Assembly: GCA_017550025.1 (NCBI GenBank)
Contig: JAFYLU010000071.1
Span: 1 to 64,000 of the forward strand
Length of the DNA stretch: 64,000 nucleotides
Reading direction: 5' to 3'
DNA from: Bacteroidales bacterium
GTDB taxonomy: Bacteria; Bacteroidota; Bacteroidia; Bacteroidales; UBA932
A program made the position numbers and the translations under genes. The notes beneath the pieces were generated by a model. The model made no database searches and was not told where the DNA came from. It saw only the letters and a list, made by a program, of their open reading frames with translations. This document shows, one piece after another, positions 1-9,323 of this stretch. Position 1 is the first letter of the stretch; each line of letters starts with the position of its first letter.

Positions 1-110
1 AGTCTGGCAGCAAGACGGCCTACCACCAAGTCGGTAGCATCGATCACAACCCACTCCTTCTTGATATCACCTGCCTTGAGGGATACCGTTTTGTAGCTCT
101 GTGTGTCCAT
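1..110 (-). CDS. rplM: 50S ribosomal protein L13, 5' end only
   Basis: The first 36 codons of a leftward gene that runs off the left edge. The translation contains KKEWVVIDATDLVVGRLAA, the N-terminal signature of ribosomal protein L13, an early-assembling protein of the large subunit. The ATG at 110 is preceded by a strong promoter (183-214). In most bacteria rpsI follows rplM; that part lies outside the window. Identification rests on this N-terminal motif only, but the motif is highly conserved. Confidence 0.93.
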   Translation of the reverse strand, partial: MDTQSYKTVSLKAGDIKKEWVVIDATDLVVGRLAAR

Positions 111-182
111 CTTGTACTTTTAAATGGTTAATACTTAATTATTTAAATCTAAAATTGCGATCCCTACACTACATAGGGGGTG

Positions 183-214
183 CAAAGATAAAAATTATTT
201 TTCTTTTGGCCAAA
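183..214 (-). promoter_or_regulatory. Promoter of rplM
   Basis: Read on the minus strand, TTTG (211-214), a 20-nt spacer and TATCTTTG (183-190) give a full match to the Bacteroidetes -33/-7 consensus. The leader to the rplM start at 110 is about 65-70 nt. Confidence 0.75.
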
Positions 215-242
215 TTTTCCGGAAAACAAAATAGTTATGCAT

Positions 243-271
243 TAAAAAAATATCCCCGGCCGAAGCCGGGG
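243..271 (-). terminator. Rho-independent terminator of pfkA
   Basis: On the minus strand CCCCGGC (265-271), TTCG loop, GCCGGGG (254-260) is followed by a run of T (243-250). It lies just past the pfkA stop and separates pfkA from rplM. Confidence 0.88.
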
Positions 272-298
272 ACAACCTATATGTCGGAACACATATTA

Positions 299-1285
299 TT
301 ATATAGATAACACATTCAGCACATTGATAAGCTCACGGTCGATCGGCTTGTCGATGCGGATGGCCTTGTTGAACGGAACATACACGATCTGATCATGCTT
401 CACTCCCACCATCACATTGCGCTGTCCGTCCTTGAGTGCCTCGATGGCAGCCACACCGAGGCGGCTCGCCAGGATACGGTCGTTGGCAGTCGGGATACCT
501 CCACGCTGGAGATGACCGAGGATAGTCACGCGCGCCTCGAATTCAGGATATTCATGAACAAGACGATCTGCATAATACTGGGCTCCTCCGGTTCCGTCCT
601 TCTTGCTCTCGGAAACAAGGACAATGGAACTGTTCTTGCTCTTGCGGACTCCGCGTCCGATGAATGTGGCAAGCTGGTCCACATCGGTCTTGTCCTCCGG
701 AATGATGGCAGCCTCCGCACCGGTAGCAATGGCTGCATTCTGCGCAAGGAAGCCGGCATCACGACCCATCACCTCGACAAAGAAGATGCGGTTGTGCGAA
801 TTGGCGGTATCACGGATCTTGTCGACACACTCCATGATTGTATTGAGGGCAGTGTCATATCCGATGGTAGTATCTGTGCCGTAAAGATCATTGTCGATAG
901 TTCCCGGAAGACCTACACACGGAATATCATATTCCGATGCGATCACCTGCGCACCTGCAAGGGAGCCGTTTCCTCCGATGACGATGAGGGCGTCGATTCC
1001 GTGAGCCTTGAGATTCTCATAAGCCTTCGCACGACCGTCCTCACTCATGAAGTCCTTGCTGCGTGCAGTCCTCAAGATGGTACCTCCGCGGTTGATCGTT
1101 CCGCTGACACTCTCCGAGGTGAAGTCCTTTATCTCATTGTTTATCAAGCCTTCCCAGCCTCTGTAGATTCCCTTGACCTTCCATCCGTTATAGATGGCAG
1201 CCCTTGTCACGGCTCTGATGGCCGCATTCATTCCCGGTGCATCGCCTCCCGAGGTGAGCACACCTATTGTATTTATCTTTGCCAT
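299..1285 (-). CDS. pfkA: ATP-dependent 6-phosphofructokinase
   Basis: A 328-residue PfkA that phosphorylates fructose 6-phosphate to fructose 1,6-bisphosphate, the committed step of glycolysis. Visible family motifs are [12 protein letters not shown] near the N-terminus (ATP site), [25 protein letters not shown] with the catalytic Asp, and EVMGRDAG (substrate binding). Length matches bacterial group A PfkA. The start at 1285 ([14 protein letters not shown]) is chosen over an upstream in-frame codon because the family begins a few residues before the glycine-rich loop. Monocistronic, with a terminator at 243-271, and divergent from the dus gene. Confidence 0.95.
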   Translation of the reverse strand: MAKINTIGVLTSGGDAPGMNAAIRAVTRAAIYNGWKVKGIYRGWEGLINNEIKDFTSESVSGTINRGGTILRTARSKDFMSEDGRAKAYENLKAHGIDALIVIGGNGSLAGAQVIASEYDIPCVGLPGTIDNDLYGTDTTIGYDTALNTIMECVDKIRDTANSHNRIFFVEVMGRDAGFLAQNAAIATGAEAAIIPEDKTDVDQLATFIGRGVRKSKNSSIVLVSESKKDGTGGAQYYADRLVHEYPEFEARVTILGHLQRGGIPTANDRILASRLGVAAIEALKDGQRNVMVGVKHDQIVYVPFNKAIRIDKPIDRELINVLNVLSI

Positions 1286-1306
1286 AGCATCAAAATTTAG
1301 CAGTCG

Positions 1307-1314
1307 CAAACTTA
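1307..1314 (-). promoter_or_regulatory. Promoter -7 element of pfkA
   Basis: TAAGTTTG on the minus strand matches TAnnTTTG and lies 22 nt upstream of the pfkA ATG. No clear -33 element is seen. Confidence 0.5.
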
Positions 1315-1336
1315 CAAAAAAACCGCGAATATTTTA

Positions 1337-1344
1337 TATTTTTG
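1337..1344 (+). promoter_or_regulatory. Promoter -7 element of the dus gene
   Basis: TATTTTTG matches TAnnTTTG and ends only 9 nt before the ATG at 1354, so the mRNA would be nearly leaderless. It is divergent from the pfkA promoter about 25 nt away. Confidence 0.45.
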
Positions 1345-1353
1345 CCGCCAGTT

Positions 1354-2421
1354 ATGAAGATAGGAAACATAGATCTAGGAGACAGGCCGCTGCTGCTTGC
1401 GCCGATGGAGGATGTGACTGACGCATCCTTCCGATTCATTTGCAAGGAATTCGGGGCTGATATGATGTATACCGAATTCATCTCGTCCGACGGACTTATC
1501 CGCGATGCCCGCAAGGCGCTCGAGAAGCTCGTGACATATGACTACGAGGCTCCGATAGGCATACAGATTTACGGAAACATCCCGGAGGCCATGGTGGATG
1601 CGGCAAAGATGGCCGAACAGGCTGCAGAAATAACATCTCAGCTTGAAAGCGTGAAAGGCGTACCGGGCGCTGGCCATGGAGCCGACCTGGTGGACATCAA
1701 TTTCGGATGTCCCGTGAACAAGATTGCGCGCAGGGGGGCCGGTTCCGGAATGATGAGGGAGCCGGACAAGATGGTGGAGATCACAAGGCAGGTTGTAGAG
1801 GCCGTGAAGATGCCGGTGACGGTAAAGACCCGTCTCGGATGGGACGAGGACTCCAAGATCATAGTGGAACTGGCCGAAAGACTCCAGGACGTCGGCATAC
1901 AGGCCCTTACCATTCATGGCCGCACACGCTGCCAGATGTACACAGGCGAAGCTGACTGGACCCTGATAGGAAAGGTGAAGGAGAATCCGCGAATGCATAT
2001 CCCTATCATCGGCAACGGTGACATAAACTCCCCGCAGAAAGCAAAGGAATATTTCGACAGATACGGCGTTGACGGCATCATGATAGGCCGTGCCACATAC
2101 GGACATCCATGGATATTCCAGGAGATAAAACATTATCTGAAGACTGGGGAACTGATGCCGCCGATGAGCGTGAGCGACAGAGTAGCACTTGCAAAGAGAC
2201 ACCTCGCCAAATCTTTGGAGATCAAGGGTGACAGAGTGGGAATATTAGAGATGCGCCGCCACCTGTCATGCTATTTCAAGGGACTTCCCGACTTCAAGGA
2301 AACCAGGTTGAAACTGGTTACACTGAACGACCCTGCCGAACTTTTTGAGACGCTGAATTATATCGAAGAGAGATGGGGCAACATAGAGGCGCCTCCGGCA
2401 GCAAACGTGTACCACGTTTAA
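1354..2421 (+). CDS. dusB: tRNA-dihydrouridine synthase, DusB/NifR3 type
   Basis: A 355-residue FMN-dependent enzyme that reduces specific uridines in tRNA D-loops to dihydrouridine. Motifs: LLLAPMEDVTDASFR at the N-terminus (FMN binding), DINFGCPVNKIARRGAGSGM with the catalytic Cys, KTRLGWD, TIHGRT and GNGDI...DGIMIGRATYGHPWIF of the TIM barrel, then a helical C-terminal domain. An insert of about 12 residues (around SQLESVKGVPGAGH) precedes the FGCP motif. The ATG at 1354 is preferred to the in-frame TTG at 1342. Paralogue assignment to DusB is from overall pattern, not from a tree. Confidence 0.88.
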   Translation: MKIGNIDLGDRPLLLAPMEDVTDASFRFICKEFGADMMYTEFISSDGLIRDARKALEKLVTYDYEAPIGIQIYGNIPEAMVDAAKMAEQAAEITSQLESVKGVPGAGHGADLVDINFGCPVNKIARRGAGSGMMREPDKMVEITRQVVEAVKMPVTVKTRLGWDEDSKIIVELAERLQDVGIQALTIHGRTRCQMYTGEADWTLIGKVKENPRMHIPIIGNGDINSPQKAKEYFDRYGVDGIMIGRATYGHPWIFQEIKHYLKTGELMPPMSVSDRVALAKRHLAKSLEIKGDRVGILEMRRHLSCYFKGLPDFKETRLKLVTLNDPAELFETLNYIEERWGNIEAPPAANVYHV

Positions 2422-2444
2422 AAGAAAACCGAACTTAACAGACC

Positions 2445-5009
2445 ATGAAGAACCTTATAATCATACTCACACTACTGTTTTTCGCTCTTGCAGCCGAAGC
2501 CCAGACGCATTCGGCGGGGGGAACCGTAGTCGACTCTCTGAACAGAAAGCCGATGGAGTATATTTCTGTGTACTTCAAAAACACGGCTTCCGGCTGCCTC
2601 ACTAATTACAAGGGTGAATTCTTCGTAAAGGATTCTTCAGGGGCCGACACACTGGTAATCGACGCCATCGGTTACGAAAAGAGATACATAAAGCTCAAGC
2701 CAGGACAGAATACCGGAATGAAGATACAGCTGAAGCAGGCCAACATAAGGCTGACCGAAGCTGTAGTCAGGCCCAAAAGGGAAAAGTACAGAAAGAAGGA
2801 CAACCCTGCCATCGAGCTTATCAGAAACGTCATTGCCAACAAGGACAGGAACAGGATAGAGGACTACGACTATTACAAATGTGACCTGTACGAGAAACTG
2901 ACCATTTCCCTTGATGACTACAGTCCCGACTTTGAAAAGAAGAAGAAACTGGAATATCTCAAGCAGTATATCGACACATCGGAAATCACCGGCAAGCCCA
3001 TCCTCACCGTTTCCATCAGAGAGACGATGAATGACTACTATTACAGGAAATCTCCGAAGGAAGAGAAGACCATAAGAAAGGCGCAGCAGCACATCGGACT
3101 TGACAAGGAGTTCGACCATAACGGCGGACTTACCGTCAGTCTGGAACAGATATTCACTGGCGTGGACATCTTTGACAATGAGATCGCATTCATAGCGAAC
3201 CGATTTGTCTCCCCTATCTCGTCTGTAATGGCCACATCTTATTACAAATATTATATAATGGATACTGTCCGTGTCGACGGCATCCCATGTACCGACCTTG
3301 CATTCGTCCCATACAACAGTCAGAGCTTCGGCTTCACAGGAAGACTGTACATAACCAATGACGGCAAGTACTCCATTAAGAAAGTCCAGCTCAATTTCCC
3401 GTCCAGCAGCAACATCAACTGGATAGACAGGCTCCGTATAGACCAGGAATTCACCCAGATGAAAGACGGAGCGTGGGCTCTGAAAAGGGAGGATTCATAT
3501 GTGAACCTCACCGTCATAGAAGGCACGCAAGGACTGTTCGCCCATCAGACGAGATACTTTGACAATCACACCACCGACAGCACACTTCTGGCAGAAAATC
3601 CTGCATTCAGGATAGACGGCCCACTGGAAATCCTGCCCGATTCCAGGTCATATGACACAGCATACTGGGAAAAGAACAGGCTTACACCTTTGAGCAAGAG
3701 GGAAAAATCCGTACCGCAGGCTTCAAAGGAAATAGCAGAGAAATCATCTGTAACCACATGGATGCGTGTCATGGATGCATTCATATCGGAATATATACCG
3801 ACATCCAAGTCCAAGGAGTCCTCTAAATTCGACTTCGGTCCTATATTGAGCTATGCCGGACACAACTACATAGAAGGATTCAGGTTAAGGCTGGGAGGTA
3901 TGACTACAGCAAACCTGTCCAAAAGATGGTTTGCGAACGGATACCTTGCCTACGGAATGCGTGATGAGAAAATCAAGGGAAGCATACAGCTGATTCACAG
4001 CTTTAATGAGAAGCACTACCATTCCGGCGAAAGACCGCTGGACAATCTGTCGGTTTCATACACATACGATATCTTCAGCCCTGAAGTGATCGGTGAGCAG
4101 CACGGAGTCCTGACATCGATAAAAGCCGGTACCGTCAAGAAACTGCAGTATATAAGGAAGACAAATCTGAAGTATGAAAAGCAGTGGACCAACAGTTTCA
4201 GGACAAGCTTCTGGATCGAGAACAATAAGTTTACCCCGGCCACGACCGATGACCCGGGCACTCTCCGATATGACAGGATTCTTGCAGACGGAACTACCGT
4301 GAGAGTGCCGGATATAACCTCAACCGAATTAGGTGTAAAGTTAAGATGGGCTCCCGGCGAAAGGAACTTCAATGCGGTATCCCAGATGGCCAACATGGAC
4401 AAGGACACACCTGTGTTCTCTCTGTCACATATGGCCGGAATAAAGGGATTACTGGGAGGAGATTACAATTATCAGCACACTGAATTCGAAGCATTCAAGC
4501 GCTTCCATCTTTCTGTCGCAGGATTCATGGACGTAAAGCTCACCATGGGTAAGATCTGGGGACAGGTGCCTTATCCTCTTCTGATCATGCCTACAGCAAA
4601 CCAGTCCTTCGTGTACAAGAGAGAGACCTTCCATATGATGAACGCACTGGAATTCGCTACAGACCAGTATGCCCAGATAAACATGACATGGCATATGAAA
4701 GGTATGATATTCAACAGGATTCCTCTCATCAAGCACCTGAAGTTAAGGGAGATCATCGTATTCAACGGACTGGCGGGAAGTCTTTCAGACAGAAACAACC
4801 CGGCCTTACGCCACCCTGGACTGTTTGAACTTCCGGAAGGAACAGGTCCCATGAACGGAGTGCCTTTCCTCGAAGTAGGTGCAGGTGTCGAAAATATATT
4901 CCAACTCTTCAGAGTCGTATATTACTACCGCATAACACATCGTGACAACAATCTTACATGGCTTGGAAAATGGGGAGGCATCCGATTCGGAGTATATACA
5001 GACTTTTAA
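2445..5009 (+). CDS. DUF5686 family outer-membrane protein with carboxypeptidase-regulatory-like domain
   Basis: An 854-residue exported protein. It has a signal peptide (residues 1-19, ending AEAQ), then a carboxypeptidase-regulatory-like beta-sandwich (about 22-105: GGTVVDSLNRKPMEYISVYF... DTLVIDAIGYEK), then the long DUF5686 region of alternating strands ending in aromatic residues (VYTDF), which fits an outer-membrane barrel. This architecture is common in Bacteroidetes; its molecular function is not established. It sits 23 nt after dus and 18 nt before lpxK, so the three may be cotranscribed. Confidence 0.82.
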   Translation: MKNLIIILTLLFFALAAEAQTHSAGGTVVDSLNRKPMEYISVYFKNTASGCLTNYKGEFFVKDSSGADTLVIDAIGYEKRYIKLKPGQNTGMKIQLKQANIRLTEAVVRPKREKYRKKDNPAIELIRNVIANKDRNRIEDYDYYKCDLYEKLTISLDDYSPDFEKKKKLEYLKQYIDTSEITGKPILTVSIRETMNDYYYRKSPKEEKTIRKAQQHIGLDKEFDHNGGLTVSLEQIFTGVDIFDNEIAFIANRFVSPISSVMATSYYKYYIMDTVRVDGIPCTDLAFVPYNSQSFGFTGRLYITNDGKYSIKKVQLNFPSSSNINWIDRLRIDQEFTQMKDGAWALKREDSYVNLTVIEGTQGLFAHQTRYFDNHTTDSTLLAENPAFRIDGPLEILPDSRSYDTAYWEKNRLTPLSKREKSVPQASKEIAEKSSVTTWMRVMDAFISEYIPTSKSKESSKFDFGPILSYAGHNYIEGFRLRLGGMTTANLSKRWFANGYLAYGMRDEKIKGSIQLIHSFNEKHYHSGERPLDNLSVSYTYDIFSPEVIGEQHGVLTSIKAGTVKKLQYIRKTNLKYEKQWTNSFRTSFWIENNKFTPATTDDPGTLRYDRILADGTTVRVPDITSTELGVKLRWAPGERNFNAVSQMANMDKDTPVFSLSHMAGIKGLLGGDYNYQHTEFEAFKRFHLSVAGFMDVKLTMGKIWGQVPYPLLIMPTANQSFVYKRETFHMMNALEFATDQYAQINMTWHMKGMIFNRIPLIKHLKLREIIVFNGLAGSLSDRNNPALRHPGLFELPEGTGPMNGVPFLEVGAGVENIFQLFRVVYYYRITHRDNNLTWLGKWGGIRFGVYTDF

Positions 5010-5027
5010 TAACTTTATTTAAACATC

Positions 5028-6167
5028 ATGATTGACAAGATTCTACTCTTTCCTTACTGGCTGACCCTGAAATTCAGGCATGCCTTCTACAATATCGGAC
5101 TGTTCAAATCCCACAAGGCAGAAGTTCCGACCATATGCGTCGGCAACATCACCGTGGGAGGTACAGGCAAGACACCTCATACAGAAATGATAGTAAGACT
5201 GCTGCTCGAGAGCGAGGAGTGGAAAGACAAGAATATAGCCGTCCTTTCAAGAGGCTACAAGAGAAAAAGCAAGGGATTCCAGCAGGTAACAGTCGACGGA
5301 ACCGCAGAAGATTATGGAGACGAGCCTCTTCAGATAAAGAGGAAGTTCCCTCAGGTCACTGTAGCCGTAGACAAATCAAGGAAGGAAGGATGCCAGTTCC
5401 TCTGCAACCCGGAGCTGCTGCAGACATCCAAGAAGGCTCGCAGATGCATAAACAAGAACATCCCTAAAGCCGACATAATCATTCTCGACGACGCATTCCA
5501 GCATCGCGCCCTCAAGCCCGACCTGTCCATCGTGCTTGTGGACTACAGCAGACCGACATTCAAGGATTATCTTCTGCCTATAGGAAGACTCCGCGACCTG
5601 CCGGAAAGAATAGCGGCAGCCGATGTTGTCGTCGTGACCAAATGTCCGACATACATTGACGACCAGCAGAGAGCCAGATGGGCGGAGAATCTCGGCATCA
5701 AGGAGTATGACCCGCAGACATGCCTGGGCAAAAGAAAAAGGAGAAAAGGTGGAAAGACACAGAATATCTTCTTCACATCGATATCCTACGACATGGCCCA
5801 GGCGATATTCCCGGAAGGAGACCCAAGGTATATCTATGCACAGAGACTCATCCTCTTTTCTGGAATTGCAAACGACACTCCACTCAGGAACTATCTCTGC
5901 GGCAAATACAAGATAGTCAAGCATTTCAATTTCCCTGACCATCACAAGTTCACAAGAACAGACCTTCATTCGATCAGAGATGCAGCGGACACATACCCTA
6001 CATCCGTGATCATGACCACAGAGAAAGACTGTCAGAGAATCAGAGACTGCCGATTCATTCCCGGCGGCCTCAAACAAAGAATGTTCCATGCCCCCATCAA
6101 GGTTGAATTCCTTACTGACGAGGACAGGAACATATTCAGTTCAGTGCTTACTTCTGCCCTGAAATAA
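5028..6167 (+). CDS. lpxK: Tetraacyldisaccharide 4'-kinase
   Basis: A 379-residue inner-membrane-associated kinase that adds the 4'-phosphate to the lipid A disaccharide in the Raetz pathway. The N-terminal segment YWLTLKFRHAFYNIGLFKSH is the membrane anchor. It is followed by a Walker A region (GNITVGGTGKTPHTEM), LSRGYKRKSKGFQQV, YGDEPLQIKRKFPQVTVAVD and ILDDAFQHRALKPDLSIVLVD, all diagnostic for LpxK. Length is normal for Bacteroidetes. Its last 20 nt overlap the 3' end of the convergent aromatic operon. Confidence 0.95.
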   Translation: MIDKILLFPYWLTLKFRHAFYNIGLFKSHKAEVPTICVGNITVGGTGKTPHTEMIVRLLLESEEWKDKNIAVLSRGYKRKSKGFQQVTVDGTAEDYGDEPLQIKRKFPQVTVAVDKSRKEGCQFLCNPELLQTSKKARRCINKNIPKADIIILDDAFQHRALKPDLSIVLVDYSRPTFKDYLLPIGRLRDLPERIAAADVVVVTKCPTYIDDQQRARWAENLGIKEYDPQTCLGKRKRRKGGKTQNIFFTSISYDMAQAIFPEGDPRYIYAQRLILFSGIANDTPLRNYLCGKYKIVKHFNFPDHHKFTRTDLHSIRDAADTYPTSVIMTTEKDCQRIRDCRFIPGGLKQRMFHAPIKVEFLTDEDRNIFSSVLTSALK

Positions 6168-7248
6168 TCTCATTCTGGACTTCCACAGAAGCTTCATGTA
6201 TAGCATTGAATACGGCCTTGAGGAACTTCTCCGACAGCCCGTATTCGGCGCCCTTCTCCACTACCTTCGCAAGGACCTTGTCCCACCTCGAAGTCTGGAG
6301 GATGGCCACATTGCTGTTCTTCTTATACTCACCGATCTGGCGGCTCACCTTCATTCGGGATCCTAATGCATAAAGGATGTTCTCATCTATGATATCGATC
6401 TTTGCACGCAGCTGGTCGATGTTATCCTTCCACTCCGGAGCATCCGAATCCTTGTCCTTCACTACTATCTGTTTGTAAAGAAGATCGCTCAATTCTGAAG
6501 GCGTGAGCTGCTGCCTGGCATCACTCAAAGCGGTCGCAGGATTGCAATGCGACTCAATCATGAGGCCTTCGAAGCCAAGGTCGAGAGAACGCTGGCTGAT
6601 TTCCCTTATATAATCCTTGCAACCTGCCATATGGCTCGGATCCACAAAGAAAGGAAGGTCAGGGTAGCGGTTCCTCAATTCGATGGCAACCTGCCACTGC
6701 GGATCATTCCTGTACTGGATCTTGTCAAATGTGGAGAATCCTCTGTGGATGACGCCAAGCTTGCGTATTCCGGCCCTGTTAAGACGCTCCAATGCTCCGA
6801 TCCACAGGTCAAGGTCTGGATTGACAGGATTCTTGACAAGGACCGGGATATCAGTATCCTTGAGAGCATCGGCAATCTCCTGAACCAGGAACGGATTCGC
6901 CGTCGTCCTCGCTCCGAGCCACACCAGATCGACGCCATACTTCAGGCACTCGAACACATGCTTTTCGCTTGCGACCTCTGTCGAAATCTTGAGGCCGTAC
7001 TCCCTCTTTGCCTTCTGCATCCATTTCAGGCCTTCAGCACCAACTCCTTCAAACGAACCGGGATGAGTCCTCGGCTTCCATATGCCGGCACGATACACAT
7101 TGATTCCCAAGTCCCTCAATCCACTTGCAGTCTCCATGACCTGCTCTTCAGTCTCCGCACTGCACGGACCTGCCACGACACTCGGCCTTGGTTCCGTAAA
7201 CATTCCCCATTCATATAAAGGAATGATATCCAAATTCTTGTTTGCCAT
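6148..7248 (-). CDS. Bifunctional DAHP synthase / chorismate mutase (type II)
   Basis: A 366-residue fusion for two steps of aromatic amino acid synthesis. Residues ~1-260 form a DAHP synthase of the DAHP synthase/KdsA TIM-barrel family (VAGPCSAET, GIWKPRTHPGSFEGVG, VLVKNPVNPDLDLWIGAL, VDPSHMAGCKDY). Residues ~275-355 form an AroQ-class chorismate mutase (LRAKIDIIDENILYALGSRMKVSRQIGEYKK). Fusion of entry step and branch-point mutase usually allows prephenate feedback. Last gene of the leftward operon with pheA, an aminotransferase and tyrA; 18 nt after tyrA. Confidence 0.93.
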   Translation of the reverse strand: MANKNLDIIPLYEWGMFTEPRPSVVAGPCSAETEEQVMETASGLRDLGINVYRAGIWKPRTHPGSFEGVGAEGLKWMQKAKREYGLKISTEVASEKHVFECLKYGVDLVWLGARTTANPFLVQEIADALKDTDIPVLVKNPVNPDLDLWIGALERLNRAGIRKLGVIHRGFSTFDKIQYRNDPQWQVAIELRNRYPDLPFFVDPSHMAGCKDYIREISQRSLDLGFEGLMIESHCNPATALSDARQQLTPSELSDLLYKQIVVKDKDSDAPEWKDNIDQLRAKIDIIDENILYALGSRMKVSRQIGEYKKNSNVAILQTSRWDKVLAKVVEKGAEYGLSEKFLKAVFNAIHEASVEVQNEIISGQK

Positions 7249-7266
7249 ATCAATATCAGTTGTATA

Positions 7267-8127
7267 TTATCTAATAATCCTTCGTATCCTGTTCGCTTCC
7301 TCTATCAATCCCCTGACGGCATCTTCATCGCCATCGGCGATAGCCTGACGGAAAGCATTCATCTTCTCTATATATGTATCCATCACATGGAGCACATTCT
7401 CCCTGTTCTGTGACAGGATAGGAGTCCACATTTCAGAGCTGCTCTTGGCAAGACGCACAGTCGAAGAGAAGCCTCCCGAAGCCAGATCGAATATATGCTT
7501 CTCATCCTTCTCCTTGTCAAGGACTGTCAAGGCCAATGCAAAGGAAGACACATGCGATATATGAGAGACATAAGCCGCATGCACATCATGACTGGAAGAA
7601 CTCATGTATATCATCCTCATGTTCAGAACATCATAGAGTTCCTCCACACGCCTCACAGCATTCGGAGCGGACTCTTCCGCATCACATATTATGCAGGCAT
7701 GACCGTCAAAAAGTCCGGACATTGCTGCCCACGGTCCGCTATACTCCGTTCCTGCCATAGGATGGGTCGCCACATACTGTCTGCGGCAGGGATGATACCT
7801 TACGCAGCGAGCAAGATGCTCCTTTGTGGAACATACGTCAATCACAATCTTTTCAGCAGATCCGGCAGCATCGAAACTGTCAAGAATCCGGGGAAGAAGT
7901 CTGACTGCAGCCCCTACAGGCACAGCCAGCACCACCATATCACTTTCCGAAAGGCATTCATCCAGGTCTGTCACCTTGTCGACAAGACCTATCTTTAATG
8001 CTGCGGCCGCATTGACCTGATCGGTTTCAACACCCAAAATCTCATGAGCATGTCCCCTGCGTCTCAAATCAACGGCTATCGAGCCGCCGATAAGACCTAA
8101 CCCTATGATTCCTACCTTCATAGCCAA
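7267..8127 (-). CDS. tyrA: Prephenate dehydrogenase
   Basis: A 286-residue NAD(P)-dependent enzyme converting prephenate to 4-hydroxyphenylpyruvate for tyrosine synthesis. The N-terminal Rossmann motif VGIIGLGLIGGSIAVDLRRRG and the substrate motif THPMAGTEYSGP are clear; the C-terminal half is the helical dimerisation domain. There is no C-terminal ACT or mutase domain; the mutase is fused to the DAHP synthase downstream. The start MAMKVGI could also be the second Met at 8121. It lies 5 nt after the aminotransferase gene in the same operon. Confidence 0.92.
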   Translation of the reverse strand: MAMKVGIIGLGLIGGSIAVDLRRRGHAHEILGVETDQVNAAAALKIGLVDKVTDLDECLSESDMVVLAVPVGAAVRLLPRILDSFDAAGSAEKIVIDVCSTKEHLARCVRYHPCRRQYVATHPMAGTEYSGPWAAMSGLFDGHACIICDAEESAPNAVRRVEELYDVLNMRMIYMSSSSHDVHAAYVSHISHVSSFALALTVLDKEKDEKHIFDLASGGFSSTVRLAKSSSEMWTPILSQNRENVLHVMDTYIEKMNAFRQAIADGDEDAVRGLIEEANRIRRIIR

Positions 8128-8132
8128 TTATT

Positions 8133-9323
8133 TTAAAGGTACTGCGATATACCAATACCTGCATTCCTGATTTTTTCCGCAGCACGTTTCAGCACCTGAG
8201 GCTTCGCACAGAGCGAAATACGTATATATCTCTCGCCATTCTTTCCGAAGATGAAGCCCGGAGTGATAAACACGCCCGCCTCATACAGTATCCTGTCGGA
8301 AAGCTGCTGTCCGGAAACAGATCCGGTCCTGCCCCAAAGGAACATTCCTGTGCTGTCATGATCATACTCTACTCCGAGCATATCGAAGATCTCTCCTGCA
8401 AGTACACGACGCCGACGATATTCCTCGTTCAGAGCGGCAAACCATTCCGGTCCCTGCGCAAGAGCCTGGACGGCCGCAAGCTGCAAAGGCTTGAACATGC
8501 CCGAGTCCATCTGGCTCTTCACCTTGAGGATCTCTCGGATCACATCAGGCTCTGCCGCAACCATTCCGATTCTCCATCCGGCCATATTGTGCGCCTTGCT
8601 GAGCGAATTCAGCTCCAGGCAGCAATCCTTCGCACCAGGCACAGACAGGATTGAAAGAGGTTTGTCATTCAGAATGAAACTGTACGGATTGTCATTACAG
8701 ATCAGTATCCCATGTCTGCGACCGAAATCCACCAGCCTTGAATACAGATCTTCAGACGCAGGGGCTCCTGTCGGCATATTAGGATAATTGGTCCACATTA
8801 TCTTCACTCCCTCCAGATCCATCTTCTCCAATGCATCGAAGTCCGGCCACCATCCGTTTTCCTCACAGAGGTCATATGTCACGATATCCGCCTCCACAAG
8901 CTTTGACGCCGACGAATATGTCGGATAGCCGGGGTCCGGAACCAGCACCTTGTCTCCCTTGTCAAGAAATGCAAGAGATATCAGCAGGATTGCCTCTTTC
9001 GAACCGACAAGCGGCTGTATTTCGGTTGCAGGATCCAGCTCCACACCATACCAGCGGGCATACCAGCCGGCGAAGGCACTGCGAAGCTCCGGAAGGCCTA
9101 TATAGCTCTGATACGCATGGTTGCCAGGCTGACGTGCACTTTCGCACAAGGCATTTGTCGCTTCCGTCGGAGGCATTCCGTCCGGCGAACCGATACCAAG
9201 ATTTATAACAGGTTCATCACCAATGGCGAGACGCTCCGCATTCATGCGGGCAATCTCTTTCAACTTCATCGAGAAATAATATTCTCTGACACTCTCCGTC
9301 CTTTTTGCCGCCTTTATAATCAT
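8133..9323 (-). CDS. PLP-dependent class I/II aminotransferase of the aromatic operon
   Basis: A 396-residue fold-type I aminotransferase. Visible are the N-terminal NLGIGSPDGMPP, the TNYPNMPTGAP loop, NDNPYSF with the PLP-binding Asp/Asn region, and the Schiff-base lysine in LNSLSKAHNMAGWRIGM. It resembles LL-diaminopimelate/aspartate aminotransferases. Its place between pheA and tyrA makes transamination of phenylpyruvate or hydroxyphenylpyruvate, or of prephenate, its likely job (inference). The ATG overlaps the pheA stop by 4 nt (ATGA), implying translational coupling. Confidence 0.87.
   Translation of the reverse strand: MIIKAAKRTESVREYYFSMKLKEIARMNAERLAIGDEPVINLGIGSPDGMPPTEATNALCESARQPGNHAYQSYIGLPELRSAFAGWYARWYGVELDPATEIQPLVGSKEAILLISLAFLDKGDKVLVPDPGYPTYSSASKLVEADIVTYDLCEENGWWPDFDALEKMDLEGVKIMWTNYPNMPTGAPASEDLYSRLVDFGRRHGILICNDNPYSFILNDKPLSILSVPGAKDCCLELNSLSKAHNMAGWRIGMVAAEPDVIREILKVKSQMDSGMFKPLQLAAVQALAQGPEWFAALNEEYRRRRVLAGEIFDMLGVEYDHDSTGMFLWGRTGSVSGQQLSDRILYEAGVFITPGFIFGKNGERYIRISLCAKPQVLKRAAEKIRNAGIGISQYL

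Noticed and set aside
395..1300. 301-codon rightward frame antisense to pfkA
   Set aside because: Shadow of a well-conserved pfkA; codon structure belongs to the minus strand.
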